Position numbers and translations under genes: made by a program. From Sphaerisporangium rufum (GTDB lineage: Bacteria; Actinomycetota; Actinomycetes; Streptosporangiales; Streptosporangiaceae): DNA of 64,000 nt. Where the stretch lies: the NCBI RefSeq assembly GCF_016863395.1, contig NZ_BOOU01000053.1, positions 142,522-206,521 on the forward strand, written 5' to 3'. Shown here in pieces: positions 50,990-59,807 of this stretch; positions within the stretch are counted from its first letter, which is position 1; each line of letters begins with the position of its first letter. The notes beneath the pieces are model-generated. The model saw only the letters and a list, made by a program, of their open reading frames with translations, did not search any database and was not told where the DNA came from.

Positions 50990-53287
50990 TCAGGGTGCGG
51001 TGTCCGCCAGGGCGCGGCAGCGGCTGCCCGCCTCGCCATCGTCGATGGATTCGTACACCTCGGCCGCCCGCGCGTAGGCGCGCCGGCTCTCCCCGGTCCG
51101 GCCCTCGGCGGCCAGCAGGGCCGCCAGCGTCTCCAGGGATCGGGCCTGCGGGACGGGCAGCCGGGCGTGCTCCATGAGGTCGGTCGCCTCGGTCAGCCTG
51201 GCGATCGCCTCGGCCCGCCGGCCGAGCGACCCCAGGCATTCGCCGATGCGGGCGAGCGCGATCGGGCGGTTGAACGCCGCGACGCTGGGTGTTATCCCCG
51301 AGCGGTCGTCGTCCAGCAGGGCCAGCAGTTCAAGGTACTGCTCCAGTGCCCTGGTGTGATCTCCGGCATCGCGCAGGCAGGTGCCGAGGCCGCCGAGAGA
51401 GTGGCAGTATCGATCCATGTCGCCGTTGGCGAGGTGGATCCGCGCCGCCGTGGTCTGGGCCGCGATGGCCTCGTCCAGCCGCCCGAGCCGCCGGAGCGCG
51501 CCGCCCGCGTGGTGGTGGGCCAGGGCGATCTGCGCCGTGGCGCCACTGCGAGTCGCCAGGTCGATCGCCTGGGCGGTGTAGCGCAGGGTGGTCTCCAGGT
51601 CGTCTCGCGGCACCAGATGGACCCAGGCCAGCATGTTGAGCTGCGCCGCCTGCCGGGCAGGATCGCCGAGCGCGGCCGCGGCCTCGGCTCCCAAGGTGAA
51701 CACCTCGTGCCAGTGCGGCGCGTGCATCCACTGATCGGAGAACCAGTCCATCGACTCGGCACAGTCCAGGACGGCGGTGAACCTCCCGATGGCCCCCGCA
51801 TGGCGGAGCGCGCCGAGCCAGTTGTCGACGTTCACGCGTAACCAGTCATCGGCCTGCTCGGCGGAGGACAGCTGGGCGAGGTCGGGGGCCGGCCGGTCGG
51901 GACGGCCGTATCGGGGATCGAACCACCGCCCGGCGGTGGTGGCCATCCGCAGCAGCCACGAAGTCACCGTCGCGGCGACCGCGTCACGCTCGGCGGCGGG
52001 TTCCTCCTCCCGGAGCCGGTCGCGGGCGAACAGCCGGACCAGGTCGTGGAAGCGGTACCGTCCCGAGGTGCCGTCCTGGAGCAGGCCGAGGTCGACGAGT
52101 TCGTCGAGGGCATCCCATGCCCCCTGGATCGGCGTGCCGCCCGCCACGGCGGCCAGCGCGGCGTCGAAGCCGCGGCCCGGCACCACGGCGAGCCGGCGGA
52201 AGACCCGCCGCGTAGAGATCGCCAGTTGGGCGTAGGACAGGCCGAACGCAGTGGCGATCTTCAGATCGCCGGCGCTGAGCTGATCGAGGCGGCGCTCCTC
52301 GTCGGTCAACCGGACGGCGAGATCGGCGGCGTGCCAGCCGGGCCGGCTGACCAGGCGGTTTCCGGTGATCCGCAGCGCGAGCGGCAGGCCACCGCACAGC
52401 CGCGCGAGCTGCCGGACCGCGGCCCCTTCGTCCGGGGTGCCGCGGTCGGCGAGGATCCCGGTCAGCAGTTCGACGGCCTCAGGCGACGGCAGGGGCCCGA
52501 GGCCGAGCCGGCGCACCCCTTCCAGGCCGGCCAGCAGGCGGCGGCTGGTGACCAGGATCCGGCCCGCGCCGCCACCCGGCAGCAGCGGCCGGACCTGCTC
52601 CTCGGCGGCGGCGTTGTCCAGCACGATCAACACGCGCCGGTCACGCAGCCGGGATCGGTACAACGATGCCCGCCCGGCGACGTCGCCAGGAATCTGCCGG
52701 TCGGGAATGCCGAGAGCGCGCAGCAGCGTGACCAGGGCCTCCTCGACGGGAAGTGGCCGCGCGGACATGCCGAACAGGTCGAGGAAGAACACCCCGCCGG
52801 GGAAGTCCGGTCGCAGGGTGTGGGCGGCGCGGACGGCCAGCGTGGTCTTGCCGAGCCCGGCGGGGCCGGTGATGAGCGCCACGTTCGCGGTGCCCGGCGC
52901 GTCGCCGGTGCGCGACAGCTCACCGGTCCAGGCCAGCTCCGCGGCCCGGCCGGTGAAGTCGTCGACCGAGCGTGGCAGCTCGCACAGCCCGGTCGGCCGT
53001 GCCCACCGGTCCCGCAGGCGACCCTCGCGAGCCAGCTCGACGAGCTGCCGGCGGTCGGCGTCCACCAGGCCGAGGGCGTCGGCCAGCGCGGTGACGGTCC
53101 GATGCTGAGGGCCCTTGCTGCGCCCCCGTTCCATGTCCGACAGCGTCCGGTCGCTGACCCCTGAGGCCATCGCGAGCTGCTCCAGCGTCAGCCGCGCCGC
53201 GTGCCGGTGGCGACGGAGCACCTCCGCGAGGCTGGACCGGCCGGTGATCGAGTGCTCCTTCTCCGCGGGCGGATGAAGACCGTTCAA
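50990..53287 (-). CDS. XRE-NB-ARC-TPR regulator (AfsR-like without SARP domain)
   Basis: The protein of about 765 residues has an N-terminal XRE helix-turn-helix (LTLEQLAMASGVSDRTLSDM), an NB-ARC NTPase with Walker A GPAGLGKTTLA (141-151), VLIVLDNA and CGGLPLAL, then TPR repeats to the end. Such STAND proteins resemble the C-terminal parts of AfsR. No ATG fits; TTG at 53287 is the first possible start, and an internal GTG would cut into the helix-turn-helix, so the start is uncertain. It is divergent from the epoxide-hydrolase operon. Confidence 0.85.
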   Translation of the reverse strand: MNGLHPPAEKEHSITGRSSLAEVLRRHRHAARLTLEQLAMASGVSDRTLSDMERGRSKGPQHRTVTALADALGLVDADRRQLVELAREGRLRDRWARPTGLCELPRSVDDFTGRAAELAWTGELSRTGDAPGTANVALITGPAGLGKTTLAVRAAHTLRPDFPGGVFFLDLFGMSARPLPVEEALVTLLRALGIPDRQIPGDVAGRASLYRSRLRDRRVLIVLDNAAAEEQVRPLLPGGGAGRILVTSRRLLAGLEGVRRLGLGPLPSPEAVELLTGILADRGTPDEGAAVRQLARLCGGLPLALRITGNRLVSRPGWHAADLAVRLTDEERRLDQLSAGDLKIATAFGLSYAQLAISTRRVFRRLAVVPGRGFDAALAAVAGGTPIQGAWDALDELVDLGLLQDGTSGRYRFHDLVRLFARDRLREEEPAAERDAVAATVTSWLLRMATTAGRWFDPRYGRPDRPAPDLAQLSSAEQADDWLRVNVDNWLGALRHAGAIGRFTAVLDCAESMDWFSDQWMHAPHWHEVFTLGAEAAAALGDPARQAAQLNMLAWVHLVPRDDLETTLRYTAQAIDLATRSGATAQIALAHHHAGGALRRLGRLDEAIAAQTTAARIHLANGDMDRYCHSLGGLGTCLRDAGDHTRALEQYLELLALLDDDRSGITPSVAAFNRPIALARIGECLGSLGRRAEAIARLTEATDLMEHARLPVPQARSLETLAALLAAEGRTGESRRAYARAAEVYESIDDGEAGSRCRALADTAP

Positions 53288-53344
53288 AGCTTACGGGAAG
53301 ACCGGTGAAAGTGGTGTGGATCATCCCGTCGATCCGCGACCGTC

Positions 53345-53417
53345 AAACCGCAGTCATATGGCGCTCGGTGCCGCAGTCAGGTGACGCTCGCGCGGCGAAC
53401 CAGGCGGTTTCTACGGT
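53345..53417 (+). promoter_or_regulatory. Direct-repeat regulatory region of the epoxide-hydrolase operon
   Basis: CCGCAGTCA (53348-53356) recurs at 53371-53379, and the following bases also match (TGxCGCTCG), giving a 23-bp direct repeat. AAACCGC (53345-53351) has its inverse GCGGTTT at 53404-53410. TACGGT (53412-53417) is a possible -10. Repeats two helical turns apart suit an AfsR-like or other dimeric regulator, here probably the divergent NB-ARC protein. Confidence 0.5.
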
Positions 53418-53490
53418 TTGCCCCATGAACGCCGAACGCTCCTTGGGCGGCGACGCCGGAACGTTCGGCGAATCGAAAGGGGAACGCCTT

Positions 53491-54522
53491 ATGAGAAGGA
53501 TCCAGCCCACCACCGACCCGAAGATACCCGGCCGTGTCCTGGTCCCTATCGCGGTGATCGGCATGCTCGCCACCCTGGCCCCGGCCGCCGCCGCCCGGAC
53601 CACGCCCGCGCCGGTCACGGCCGTCGCCGGCACGACACCATCGAAGATCGGCGACGAGACGCGCGTTCCGGCGGGTTTCCAGGAGAAGAAGGTTCAGGTC
53701 GGCGACGTCGCGATCAACTACGTGCGCGGCGGACGCGGGCCGACACTGGTCCTGCTGCACGGATACCCGCAGACCTGGTACACCTGGCGCGAGATCCTGC
53801 CCGACCTCGCCAAGCACTACACGGTCATCGCGCCGGATCTTCGCGGAGCGGGCAAGAGCGACGCGCCCGCCGGCGGCTACGACAAGAAGACCCTTGCCGC
53901 CGACCTGCACGGGTTGCTGACCACGCTCGGCCTCCGGCGGCACATCAGGCTCGTGGGGCACGACATCGGCACGATGGTGGCCTACGCCTACGCCGCCGCC
54001 CACCCCGGCGACGTCGCCAAGCTGGTGCTCAGCGAGGCCCCCATCCCCGACAAGACGCTCTACACCTTCCCTTCCCTCACCGCCGGCGGGCCGGGCTTCT
54101 GGAACTTCGGCTATTTCAGCCTCACCAACGGCCTGCCCGAGGCCATGGTGACCGGCCGGGAGCGGCGGTGGGTGGAGCGCTTCACCGACTCCCTGGAGGT
54201 CAAGAACGGCGTTCAGGGCCGGCAGATCCGCGAGTACGCCCGTTACCTGCGGGACGACGCCCATCTACGGGCGAGTTTCGAATGGTTCCGCGCCTTTCCC
54301 AAGGACGTCACCGACAACGGTGTGTACGGCAAGAAGAAGCTCACCATGCCCGTGCTCGCCATCGGCGCCCGCGGCAGCCTCGGCGACTTCGTCCCCACCC
54401 AGGTCCGCACCTACGCGACGAACGTCACCGGAATCGTCATCGAGGACTCCGGCCACTGGATCTTCGAGGAGCACCCCGAACAGCTCACCCGCACCCTCCT
54501 GCGCTTCCTTCAGAAGAACTGA
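53491..54522 (+). CDS. Exported epoxide-hydrolase-like alpha/beta hydrolase
   Basis: The 343-residue protein has a signal peptide (cleavage near AAAA, about residue 36) and an alpha/beta core with HGYPQ (90-94) and the aspartate nucleophile D158 in VGHDIG, as in epoxide hydrolases and dehalogenases. The late histidine is in EDSGHWIFEEHP. The ATG at 53491 has AAAGGGG upstream. An in-frame ATG at 53425, seven bases after TACGGT, could give a longer leaderless product. It heads a same-strand run with a cupin and another hydrolase. Confidence 0.86.
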   Translation: MRRIQPTTDPKIPGRVLVPIAVIGMLATLAPAAAARTTPAPVTAVAGTTPSKIGDETRVPAGFQEKKVQVGDVAINYVRGGRGPTLVLLHGYPQTWYTWREILPDLAKHYTVIAPDLRGAGKSDAPAGGYDKKTLAADLHGLLTTLGLRRHIRLVGHDIGTMVAYAYAAAHPGDVAKLVLSEAPIPDKTLYTFPSLTAGGPGFWNFGYFSLTNGLPEAMVTGRERRWVERFTDSLEVKNGVQGRQIREYARYLRDDAHLRASFEWFRAFPKDVTDNGVYGKKKLTMPVLAIGARGSLGDFVPTQVRTYATNVTGIVIEDSGHWIFEEHPEQLTRTLLRFLQKN

Positions 54523-54546
54523 CCCACCTCGACCAGGAGTACCCAC

Positions 54547-55020
54547 ATGAACAAGGAGCGTTCATCTCCCGCCGGCGACCGGCGAGCCCCCTTCTGGTTC
54601 CTCGGCGGCCAGGCCCGGATCCTGGTGCCGAGCACGGCGACCGGCGGCAGCCTGAGCGTGATGGAGTTCACCGACTCCAAGGGGCACGCGCCGCCTTTGC
54701 ACGTGCATGAGGCGGAGGACGAGATCTGGATCGTGCTCGATGGCGAGGTCACCTTCTTCATCGGGGACGACCGCCACGACCTGCACGCCGGCGCCGTCGC
54801 GCACGGCCCGCGAGGTGTCCCGCACAGCTATCTGGTCCGCTCCCCGAACGCCCGCCTGGTCGTGGCCTTCGGCCCCGCCGGCATCGAGACATGGTTCGCC
54901 GCCAACGGCTCACCCATCGTCGACGTGAACGACGCACCGGCCCCCTTCGACATCGAAGCCGTCATCGCCTCTGCCCAGGCGCACCGCCTGCGCGTGACGG
55001 GTCCTCCCCCCGCGGCCTAG
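54547..55020 (+). CDS. Cupin-domain protein
   Basis: The 157-residue protein is a single cupin barrel with metal ligands in PLHVHEAEDEIWIVLDG (His, His, Glu) and a later histidine in GVPHSYLV. Such proteins may be small dioxygenases, isomerases or ligand sensors; no specific role is visible. It begins 24 bp after the epoxide-hydrolase stop and is probably co-transcribed. Confidence 0.85.
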   Translation: MNKERSSPAGDRRAPFWFLGGQARILVPSTATGGSLSVMEFTDSKGHAPPLHVHEAEDEIWIVLDGEVTFFIGDDRHDLHAGAVAHGPRGVPHSYLVRSPNARLVVAFGPAGIETWFAANGSPIVDVNDAPAPFDIEAVIASAQAHRLRVTGPPPAA

Positions 55021-55129
55021 ACGCACCGCCGGCCACCACGCCATCGCGTGATCCGCCCTGCCGGCGGCGGACGAGCACTCGGGCCTCCCGCCACCGCCGA
55101 ACCACCTCACCCCACCAAGGAGATCCGCC

Positions 55130-55996
55130 ATGTCCGCGCACCCGTCCCCACCGGCCTCCTGGTCCTCCCGGCCGGGAATCCGCATCCTGTCGACCATGAC
55201 GCTGGCCTTCGTGGCCCTCCTGGCCCTGCTCATCACTGCCCTCGCCTCGCCGGCCGCCGCCACCCCGGCGGGCCGGCACCCGGTCAAACCCACCGTGGTG
55301 CTGGTCCACGGCGCGTTCGCCGACGCCTCGAGCTGGACCAAGGTCGTCACCCGGTTGCAGGGGGCCGGCTACCCGGTGATCGCTCCCGCCAACCCCCTGC
55401 GCGATCTGGCCGGGGATTCGGCCTACCTGTCCAGCGTCCTGTCCACGATCGACGGACCGGTCGTCCTGGTCGGCCACTCCTACGGCGGAGCGGTCATCTC
55501 CAACGCCGCCACCGGCCACCCCAACGTCAAGGCGCTGGTCTTCATCGCCGCGTTCGCGCCCGAGGAGACCGAGTCGGCGCTCGACCTGACCGGCAGGTTC
55601 CCCGGCAGCCGGCTGCCCACCAGCCTGATCACCCGCCCGTATCCGCTGCCCGGCGGCGGCACCGGCACCGACACCTACATCGACCCCGCCGCGTTCCGTG
55701 CCGCCTTCGCCGCCGATCTGCCCGGCCGCGACACCGTGCCGATGGCCGCCACGCAGCGCCCGGCCGCCCTGGCCGCCCTCGGCTCTCCGAGCGGACCGCC
55801 CGCCTGGAAGACCATCGCCTCCTGGTACCTGGTCGCGGGCGCCGACCAGGCCATCCCGCCGGCGGCCCAGCGGTTCATGGCCGAGCGGGCCGGCGCGCAC
55901 ACCAGCGAAGCCCGAGACGCCTCGCACGTGATCATGATTTCCCGGCCGGACATGACCGCCGCCGTCATCATGGCGGCGGCCCGCACCACCGGCTGA
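55130..55996 (+). CDS. Exported alpha/beta hydrolase
   Basis: The 288-residue protein has an N-terminal signal sequence or anchor (about residues 18-46, ending SPAAA), then VVLVHGAFADASSW, the elbow VGHSYGG, AGADQAIPP and the histidine in DASHVIMISRP. It is the intact relative of the pseudo-hydrolase at 50308 and shares its unusual short form (no lid). The ATG follows AAGGAG. It lies 109 bp after the cupin gene and is likely the last gene of that run. Confidence 0.86.
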   Translation: MSAHPSPPASWSSRPGIRILSTMTLAFVALLALLITALASPAAATPAGRHPVKPTVVLVHGAFADASSWTKVVTRLQGAGYPVIAPANPLRDLAGDSAYLSSVLSTIDGPVVLVGHSYGGAVISNAATGHPNVKALVFIAAFAPEETESALDLTGRFPGSRLPTSLITRPYPLPGGGTGTDTYIDPAAFRAAFAADLPGRDTVPMAATQRPAALAALGSPSGPPAWKTIASWYLVAGADQAIPPAAQRFMAERAGAHTSEARDASHVIMISRPDMTAAVIMAAARTTG

Positions 55997-56284
55997 TCCA
56001 CCCGCTCTCAAGCGGTCTGGACCGCGGCGGGCGCGACCCGCGCCTGCCGCGCTTCCCATCCGGCCGGCCCTCCTTCGCGGATCCGGCGGATCATGCGGCC
56101 CGCCGGACCGGCCACCGCGCGGCCCTCGTCCGCTCGGCCCGTCCACTGTTCGCCTGCCGGAGGCACCTTCAGAATGGAGACGATCCCCATGGCGCACTTC
56201 CCCGCCCCCTCGAACAGGCGGCCTGTCCCGGGTATCGCCCTCTCCCTTATGCTCGCCTGGCGAGTTTATTAATCGGGGGGAATC
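55997..56284. other. Intergenic region before the MFS gene
   Basis: This 288-bp gap has no convincing gene. CTCGC-CTG-GCGAG (56252-56264) is followed by TTTATTAAT, an AT-rich spot unusual for this window. It could be a terminator for the run ending at 55996, or part of the promoter of the MFS gene, whose GGGGGG ribosome site lies at 56275-56280. Confidence 0.35.
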
Positions 56285-57478
56285 ATGGTGCGGCGTCGAG
56301 GGGAGACTGTTGCGGCCGGCGTCACGGCGAGGGCGGGGGCGCGGGTGGCCCGGCAGGTGGTGCTGGCGCAGGCGGCGCTGGGCTTCACCGTCAACAGCCT
56401 GGGCGCCTGCCTGGTGCTGCTGGCCCGCGATCTCGGCACCGCCCCCGAGGAACTTCTGTGGCTGTCGTCGTCGTTCGGAGCCGGTCTGCTGGTCGTCGGT
56501 CTGGCCGGGACGGTGGCGCTGCGGGCCGGCCCCCAACCGGCCCTGCGGGCCGCCGCCCTGGTCACCGCGGCGGGGGCCGCCGTGCTCGCCACCGGCGCGA
56601 CCGCGGCCGTCGCGGCGGCCGGTGCGCTGCTGCTCGGCCTGGGCGCCGCCGGGCTGGTGCTGGTCACCCCGGCGCTGCTGCGCGGCGCGGACGCCGCGGC
56701 CGGGCTGGCCCGCGCCAACGGCGCCGCCAGCGTCAGCGCGCTGTTGGGCCCGGTCGCCATCGGCGGGCTGGCGGCCGCCGGCGTGTCGGGACGGCTCGCG
56801 CTGCTGGCGACCGTCCCCCCGCTGCTACTACTGGCGGCGGGTGCCCGCGGCGGCACCCCGGCACCGCGCGACGACGGCGCCGCCCGTCCCCGGGCGTGGC
56901 GGGTGGCCGGCAGGTGGACCGCCATCGTGGTCGCGGTGTCCATCGAGTTCTGCTTCACGATCTGGGCGACCGCCCGGCTGCTGGACGCCGGTCTGGCCGC
57001 CGGCGCCGCCGCGGCGGCCGCCGCCGCTTTCCTGGCCGGGATGGCGGCCGGCCGGCTGGGGGCGCCCCGGCTGATCGGCCGCGGCGTCCCGGTGGTGCCG
57101 CTCGGCTGCGCCGTGGTGGTCGCCGGCACCGTCGCCGTCGCGGTGACCACCACCCCGCCACCGGTCATCGCAGGCCTCGTGGTGGCCGGGCTCGGCGTCG
57201 CCCCCCTGTACCCGGTCACCCTGGCCCGGCTGGTCCAGACCCCTGGGCTCCCGCCGGCGCGGTCGGCCGCCTACGGCACGCTGGCCTCCGGCACCGCGAT
57301 CCTGGCCGCGCCGGCCGCGCTCGGCGCGCTCGGCGCCGCCCTGGACCTGCGCACCGCCTACCTGGTGGCGGTGCTCCCGCTGGCGGCCGTGCTGGCCGCC
57401 GCCACCATGTCCATCCGCTGGCGGGCCGGCGGCGTCAGCCGATGGCGGTGCCGACCAGGTGGCCGATTCCGTAGGTGA
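56285..57478 (+). CDS. MFS-type membrane transporter
   Basis: The 397-residue protein is alanine-rich with about twelve predicted helices. MFS signatures are weak; the repeated structure and segments such as FCFTIWATARLL fit an MFS of the small YfmO/uncharacterised class. It starts at ATG after a G-rich ribosome site. Its last 44 bases overlap the convergent VIT1 gene, so the two transcripts are antisense at their ends. Confidence 0.78.
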   Translation: MVRRRGETVAAGVTARAGARVARQVVLAQAALGFTVNSLGACLVLLARDLGTAPEELLWLSSSFGAGLLVVGLAGTVALRAGPQPALRAAALVTAAGAAVLATGATAAVAAAGALLLGLGAAGLVLVTPALLRGADAAAGLARANGAASVSALLGPVAIGGLAAAGVSGRLALLATVPPLLLLAAGARGGTPAPRDDGAARPRAWRVAGRWTAIVVAVSIEFCFTIWATARLLDAGLAAGAAAAAAAAFLAGMAAGRLGAPRLIGRGVPVVPLGCAVVVAGTVAVAVTTTPPPVIAGLVVAGLGVAPLYPVTLARLVQTPGLPPARSAAYGTLASGTAILAAPAALGALGAALDLRTAYLVAVLPLAAVLAAATMSIRWRAGGVSRWRCRPGGRFRR

Positions 57479-58166
57479 CCGCGGCGGCGGCCGCGCCGAG
57501 CAGCAGCTGGCGGGCGCCGCCGAACAGCAGGGAGCGGCCGGTCAGCCGGGCCACCAGGGCGCCGGTGACGAACAGGCCGGCCGCGGTGAGCGCCACGGCG
57601 GCGGTCACCGAGCCCAGGCCGAACAGGAACGGCAGCACCGGCAGCAGCGCGCCCAGCGCGAAGGCCACGAACGAGGAACCGGCCGCCACCCACGGCGAGG
57701 GCAGGTCGTCGGGGTCGACGCCGAGCTCCTCGCGGGCGTGCACCCGCCAGGCGATCTCGTCGTGCCGGTGCAGCTGCCGGGCCACCTCGGCGGCGAGCTC
57801 GGGGGTCAGGCCGCGCGCCTGGTAGACCATCGCCAGCTCGCGCTGCTCGGCCTCGGGGTTGCGGGCGATCTCGCGGCGCTCGACGTCGATCTCCGCCAGG
57901 GTCATCTCGGTCTGCGAGCGCACCGAGGTGTACTCGCCGGTCGCCATGGAGAACGCGCCTGCGGCCAGCCCGGCCAGCCCGGCGACGGCCACCGTCCCGC
58001 CGCTCGCGCCGCTGCCCACCACACCGGCGATGAGCGATGCGTTGGAGACCAGGCCGTCCATCACGCCGAACACCGCCGGCCGCAGCCACCCGCCGGTCAC
58101 GTCCCGGTGGTGGCGGTGCAGCTCGGCGACATGCTGAGCGGCAGCGGAGTCCATCTCGGCGCTCAT
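57435..58166 (-). CDS. VIT1/CCC1-family metal transporter
   Basis: The 243-residue protein has five membrane helices and a central hydrophilic section rich in Glu and His (DVERREIARNPEAEQREL, LHRHDEIAWRVH). This is the VIT1/CCC1 pattern for iron/manganese transport out of the cytosol. MDGLVSNASLIAGVVG near the start is a family hallmark. GGAAGGACC precedes the ATG. It overlaps the end of the convergent MFS gene by 44 bases. Confidence 0.92.
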   Translation of the reverse strand: MSAEMDSAAAQHVAELHRHHRDVTGGWLRPAVFGVMDGLVSNASLIAGVVGSGASGGTVAVAGLAGLAAGAFSMATGEYTSVRSQTEMTLAEIDVERREIARNPEAEQRELAMVYQARGLTPELAAEVARQLHRHDEIAWRVHAREELGVDPDDLPSPWVAAGSSFVAFALGALLPVLPFLFGLGSVTAAVALTAAGLFVTGALVARLTGRSLLFGGARQLLLGAAAAAVTYGIGHLVGTAIG

Positions 58167-58252
58167 CACGGTCCTTCCGGCGGGGGCCCGATGCGTTCCA
58201 AATATAAAGACCGCCGGCCGGTGCTCCCGCCGCGGCCCCGATTTCGGCCCGG

Positions 58253-59431
58253 TCAGCGCGCCGGGGTGCGGGGCGCGACGGAGGGGGTGGCGGCGTGCCG
58301 GCCGAGCAGCCGGGCGCCGGGCAGCATGGCGGCCAGCAGCACCGTCACCAGCGCGAAGGAGGCCGGCAGGCCGGTGAGCGCGGCGATGCCGCCGATGGCG
58401 CTCGGGGCCAAAAAGCCCGAGGTGTAGCTGATGGTGGCGACCCCCGCCACGCCCTCGCTCGGAGTAGGGCCGGCGTTGCCGGCCGCGGTGAACACCAGCG
58501 GGACGACGACCGCGACGCCCAGGCCGATCAGCATGAACCCGGCGACGGCCGGCGTCGGGGTGCGGGCCAGGACGACCAGCACCCCGCCCGCGGCGCCCAG
58601 CAGGGCGCTGATCCGCACAGCCGCCACCGGGCCGATCCGGCGGACCACCGCGTCCCCGCACAGCCGGCCCGCGGCCATGGTGAGCGCGAAGGCGGTGTAG
58701 GCGCCGGCGGCCGTCCCGGCCGAGGACCCGGTCACCTGCTTGAGGTAGACGGCGCACCAGTCCTGCGCCGCGGCCTCCCCGAAGACCGCGCAGAACCCGA
58801 TCAGCCCGAGGACCAGCACCCGCCGGGACGGCAGCGCGAACCGCGGCGGGGCGACACCGTCGCGGTCGGCGGGGACCTCGAGCAGCCGGGGACCGGCCGC
58901 CAGGGCGCCGGCCAGCAGGACCGCCGCGACCACGGCCAGGTGCACCCGGGCGTCCAGCCCGACGTGCGCGGCCACCACGCCGGCGGCCCCGCCCGCCAGC
59001 CCGCCGACGCTCCACATGCCGTGCAGCCCGGACATGATCGACCGGCCGGTGTGCCGCTCGACCACCACCCCTTGAGCGTTCATCGCCACGTCGCACATGC
59101 CGCCCAGCACGCCGTTCACCAGCAGCACCGCGAACAGCAGCGGAATGTTCGGCGCCAGCGGCGGCAGCGCGACCGCGCAGCACCACAGCGCCAGCAGCAG
59201 CCGGGCCGTCCGCCGGGCGCCCAGCCGGTGGGACACCCGACCGGTCATCGGCATCGCGATGATGGAGCCGACCGCCGGCGCGAGCAGCGCCAGCCCCAGC
59301 TCGCCGGGGCCCGCGCCGACGTGTTCCTGGATCCAGGGCACGCGGGTGGCGAAGCTCCCGGTGACGGCCCCGTGCAGGGCGAAGGTGGCCGCGACGGCCA
59401 CCCGGGCCCGCCGCACGGTACGCGCGTCCAT
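58253..59431 (-). CDS. MFS transporter
   Basis: The 392-residue protein has twelve predicted helices, with signatures GRVSHRLGARRTARL after helix 2 and GRLCGDAVVRRIGP after helix 8, and NGVLGGMCDVAMNAQGV, shared with the MFS protein at 19969. It is therefore of the same sub-group. The ATG at 59431 begins the homologous part; an ATG ten codons upstream (59461) is possible. No regulator is adjacent. Confidence 0.87.
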   Translation of the reverse strand: MDARTVRRARVAVAATFALHGAVTGSFATRVPWIQEHVGAGPGELGLALLAPAVGSIIAMPMTGRVSHRLGARRTARLLLALWCCAVALPPLAPNIPLLFAVLLVNGVLGGMCDVAMNAQGVVVERHTGRSIMSGLHGMWSVGGLAGGAAGVVAAHVGLDARVHLAVVAAVLLAGALAAGPRLLEVPADRDGVAPPRFALPSRRVLVLGLIGFCAVFGEAAAQDWCAVYLKQVTGSSAGTAAGAYTAFALTMAAGRLCGDAVVRRIGPVAAVRISALLGAAGGVLVVLARTPTPAVAGFMLIGLGVAVVVPLVFTAAGNAGPTPSEGVAGVATISYTSGFLAPSAIGGIAALTGLPASFALVTVLLAAMLPGARLLGRHAATPSVAPRTPAR

Positions 59432-59547
59432 CTCCGCGAAGATACCAACGAGCCCCGACATCGCCGGCGCCCGGGGCGGATCGGGCGCCCGCCAACGGCT
59501 CGGGCCCGCGCAGCGTGCACGGTCACACATGGAGGTCGATTCGGGCA

Positions 59548-59595
59548 CGCGGATCCGGACGGGGTGCCACCGGAATACGGCAGAAACGGGCCGCG
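59548..59595. repeat. Left arm of an imperfect inverted repeat around the DinB gene
   Basis: This arm begins CGCGGATCCGG and ends GGCAGAAACGGGCCGCG. Read on the opposite strand, 60639-60692 carries the same sequence with a 6-base insertion and few changes: 32 of 34 positions match over the inner part. The arms face each other across about 1.04 kb that contains only the DinB-type gene and a short coding-like fragment. No target duplication or transposase is evident. Confidence 0.75.
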
Positions 59596-59645
59596 ACGAG
59601 TAACTCTGCAGATCAGCGCAAGCAAGTGAGGCGTGAAGGAAATGA

Positions 59646-59756
59646 TCGGGGGCATCGAATATCGAATACTGGACCCGCGAAGGCTTCGCCGTGGAAACGC
59701 CCGTCGACCTCGTCGCCAAGCCCGCTGACCCCCTCACCGCCCCCTCCACGCCGTGA
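59646..59756 (+). pseudogene. Short coding-like fragment
   Basis: Between a stop at 59643 and a stop at 59754 one frame encodes about 36 residues with strong actinobacterial codon bias (SNIEYWTREGFAV, TPVDLVAKPADPL). There is no start codon and no recognised family. It may be the end of a destroyed gene or a chance frame. Otherwise the region 59462-59807 holds only the left repeat arm and the palindrome GCGAAG-G-CTTCGC (59677-59689). Confidence 0.3.
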
Positions 59757-59807
59757 CCTGCGAATGCTGACAGAGGCTTGTCGGTGCTCGGGCCTATCGT
59801 CCGGAGC

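Noticed and set aside
44694..55996. Secondary-metabolite biosynthetic cluster
   Set aside because: Large regulators and hydrolases are present, but no polyketide, peptide, terpene or tailoring core enzymes are seen.
56252..56270. CTCGC/GCGAG hairpin followed by TTTATT as a classical terminator
   Set aside because: The stem is only five pairs and lies 256 bp after the nearest upstream gene; it is mentioned only as a possibility.
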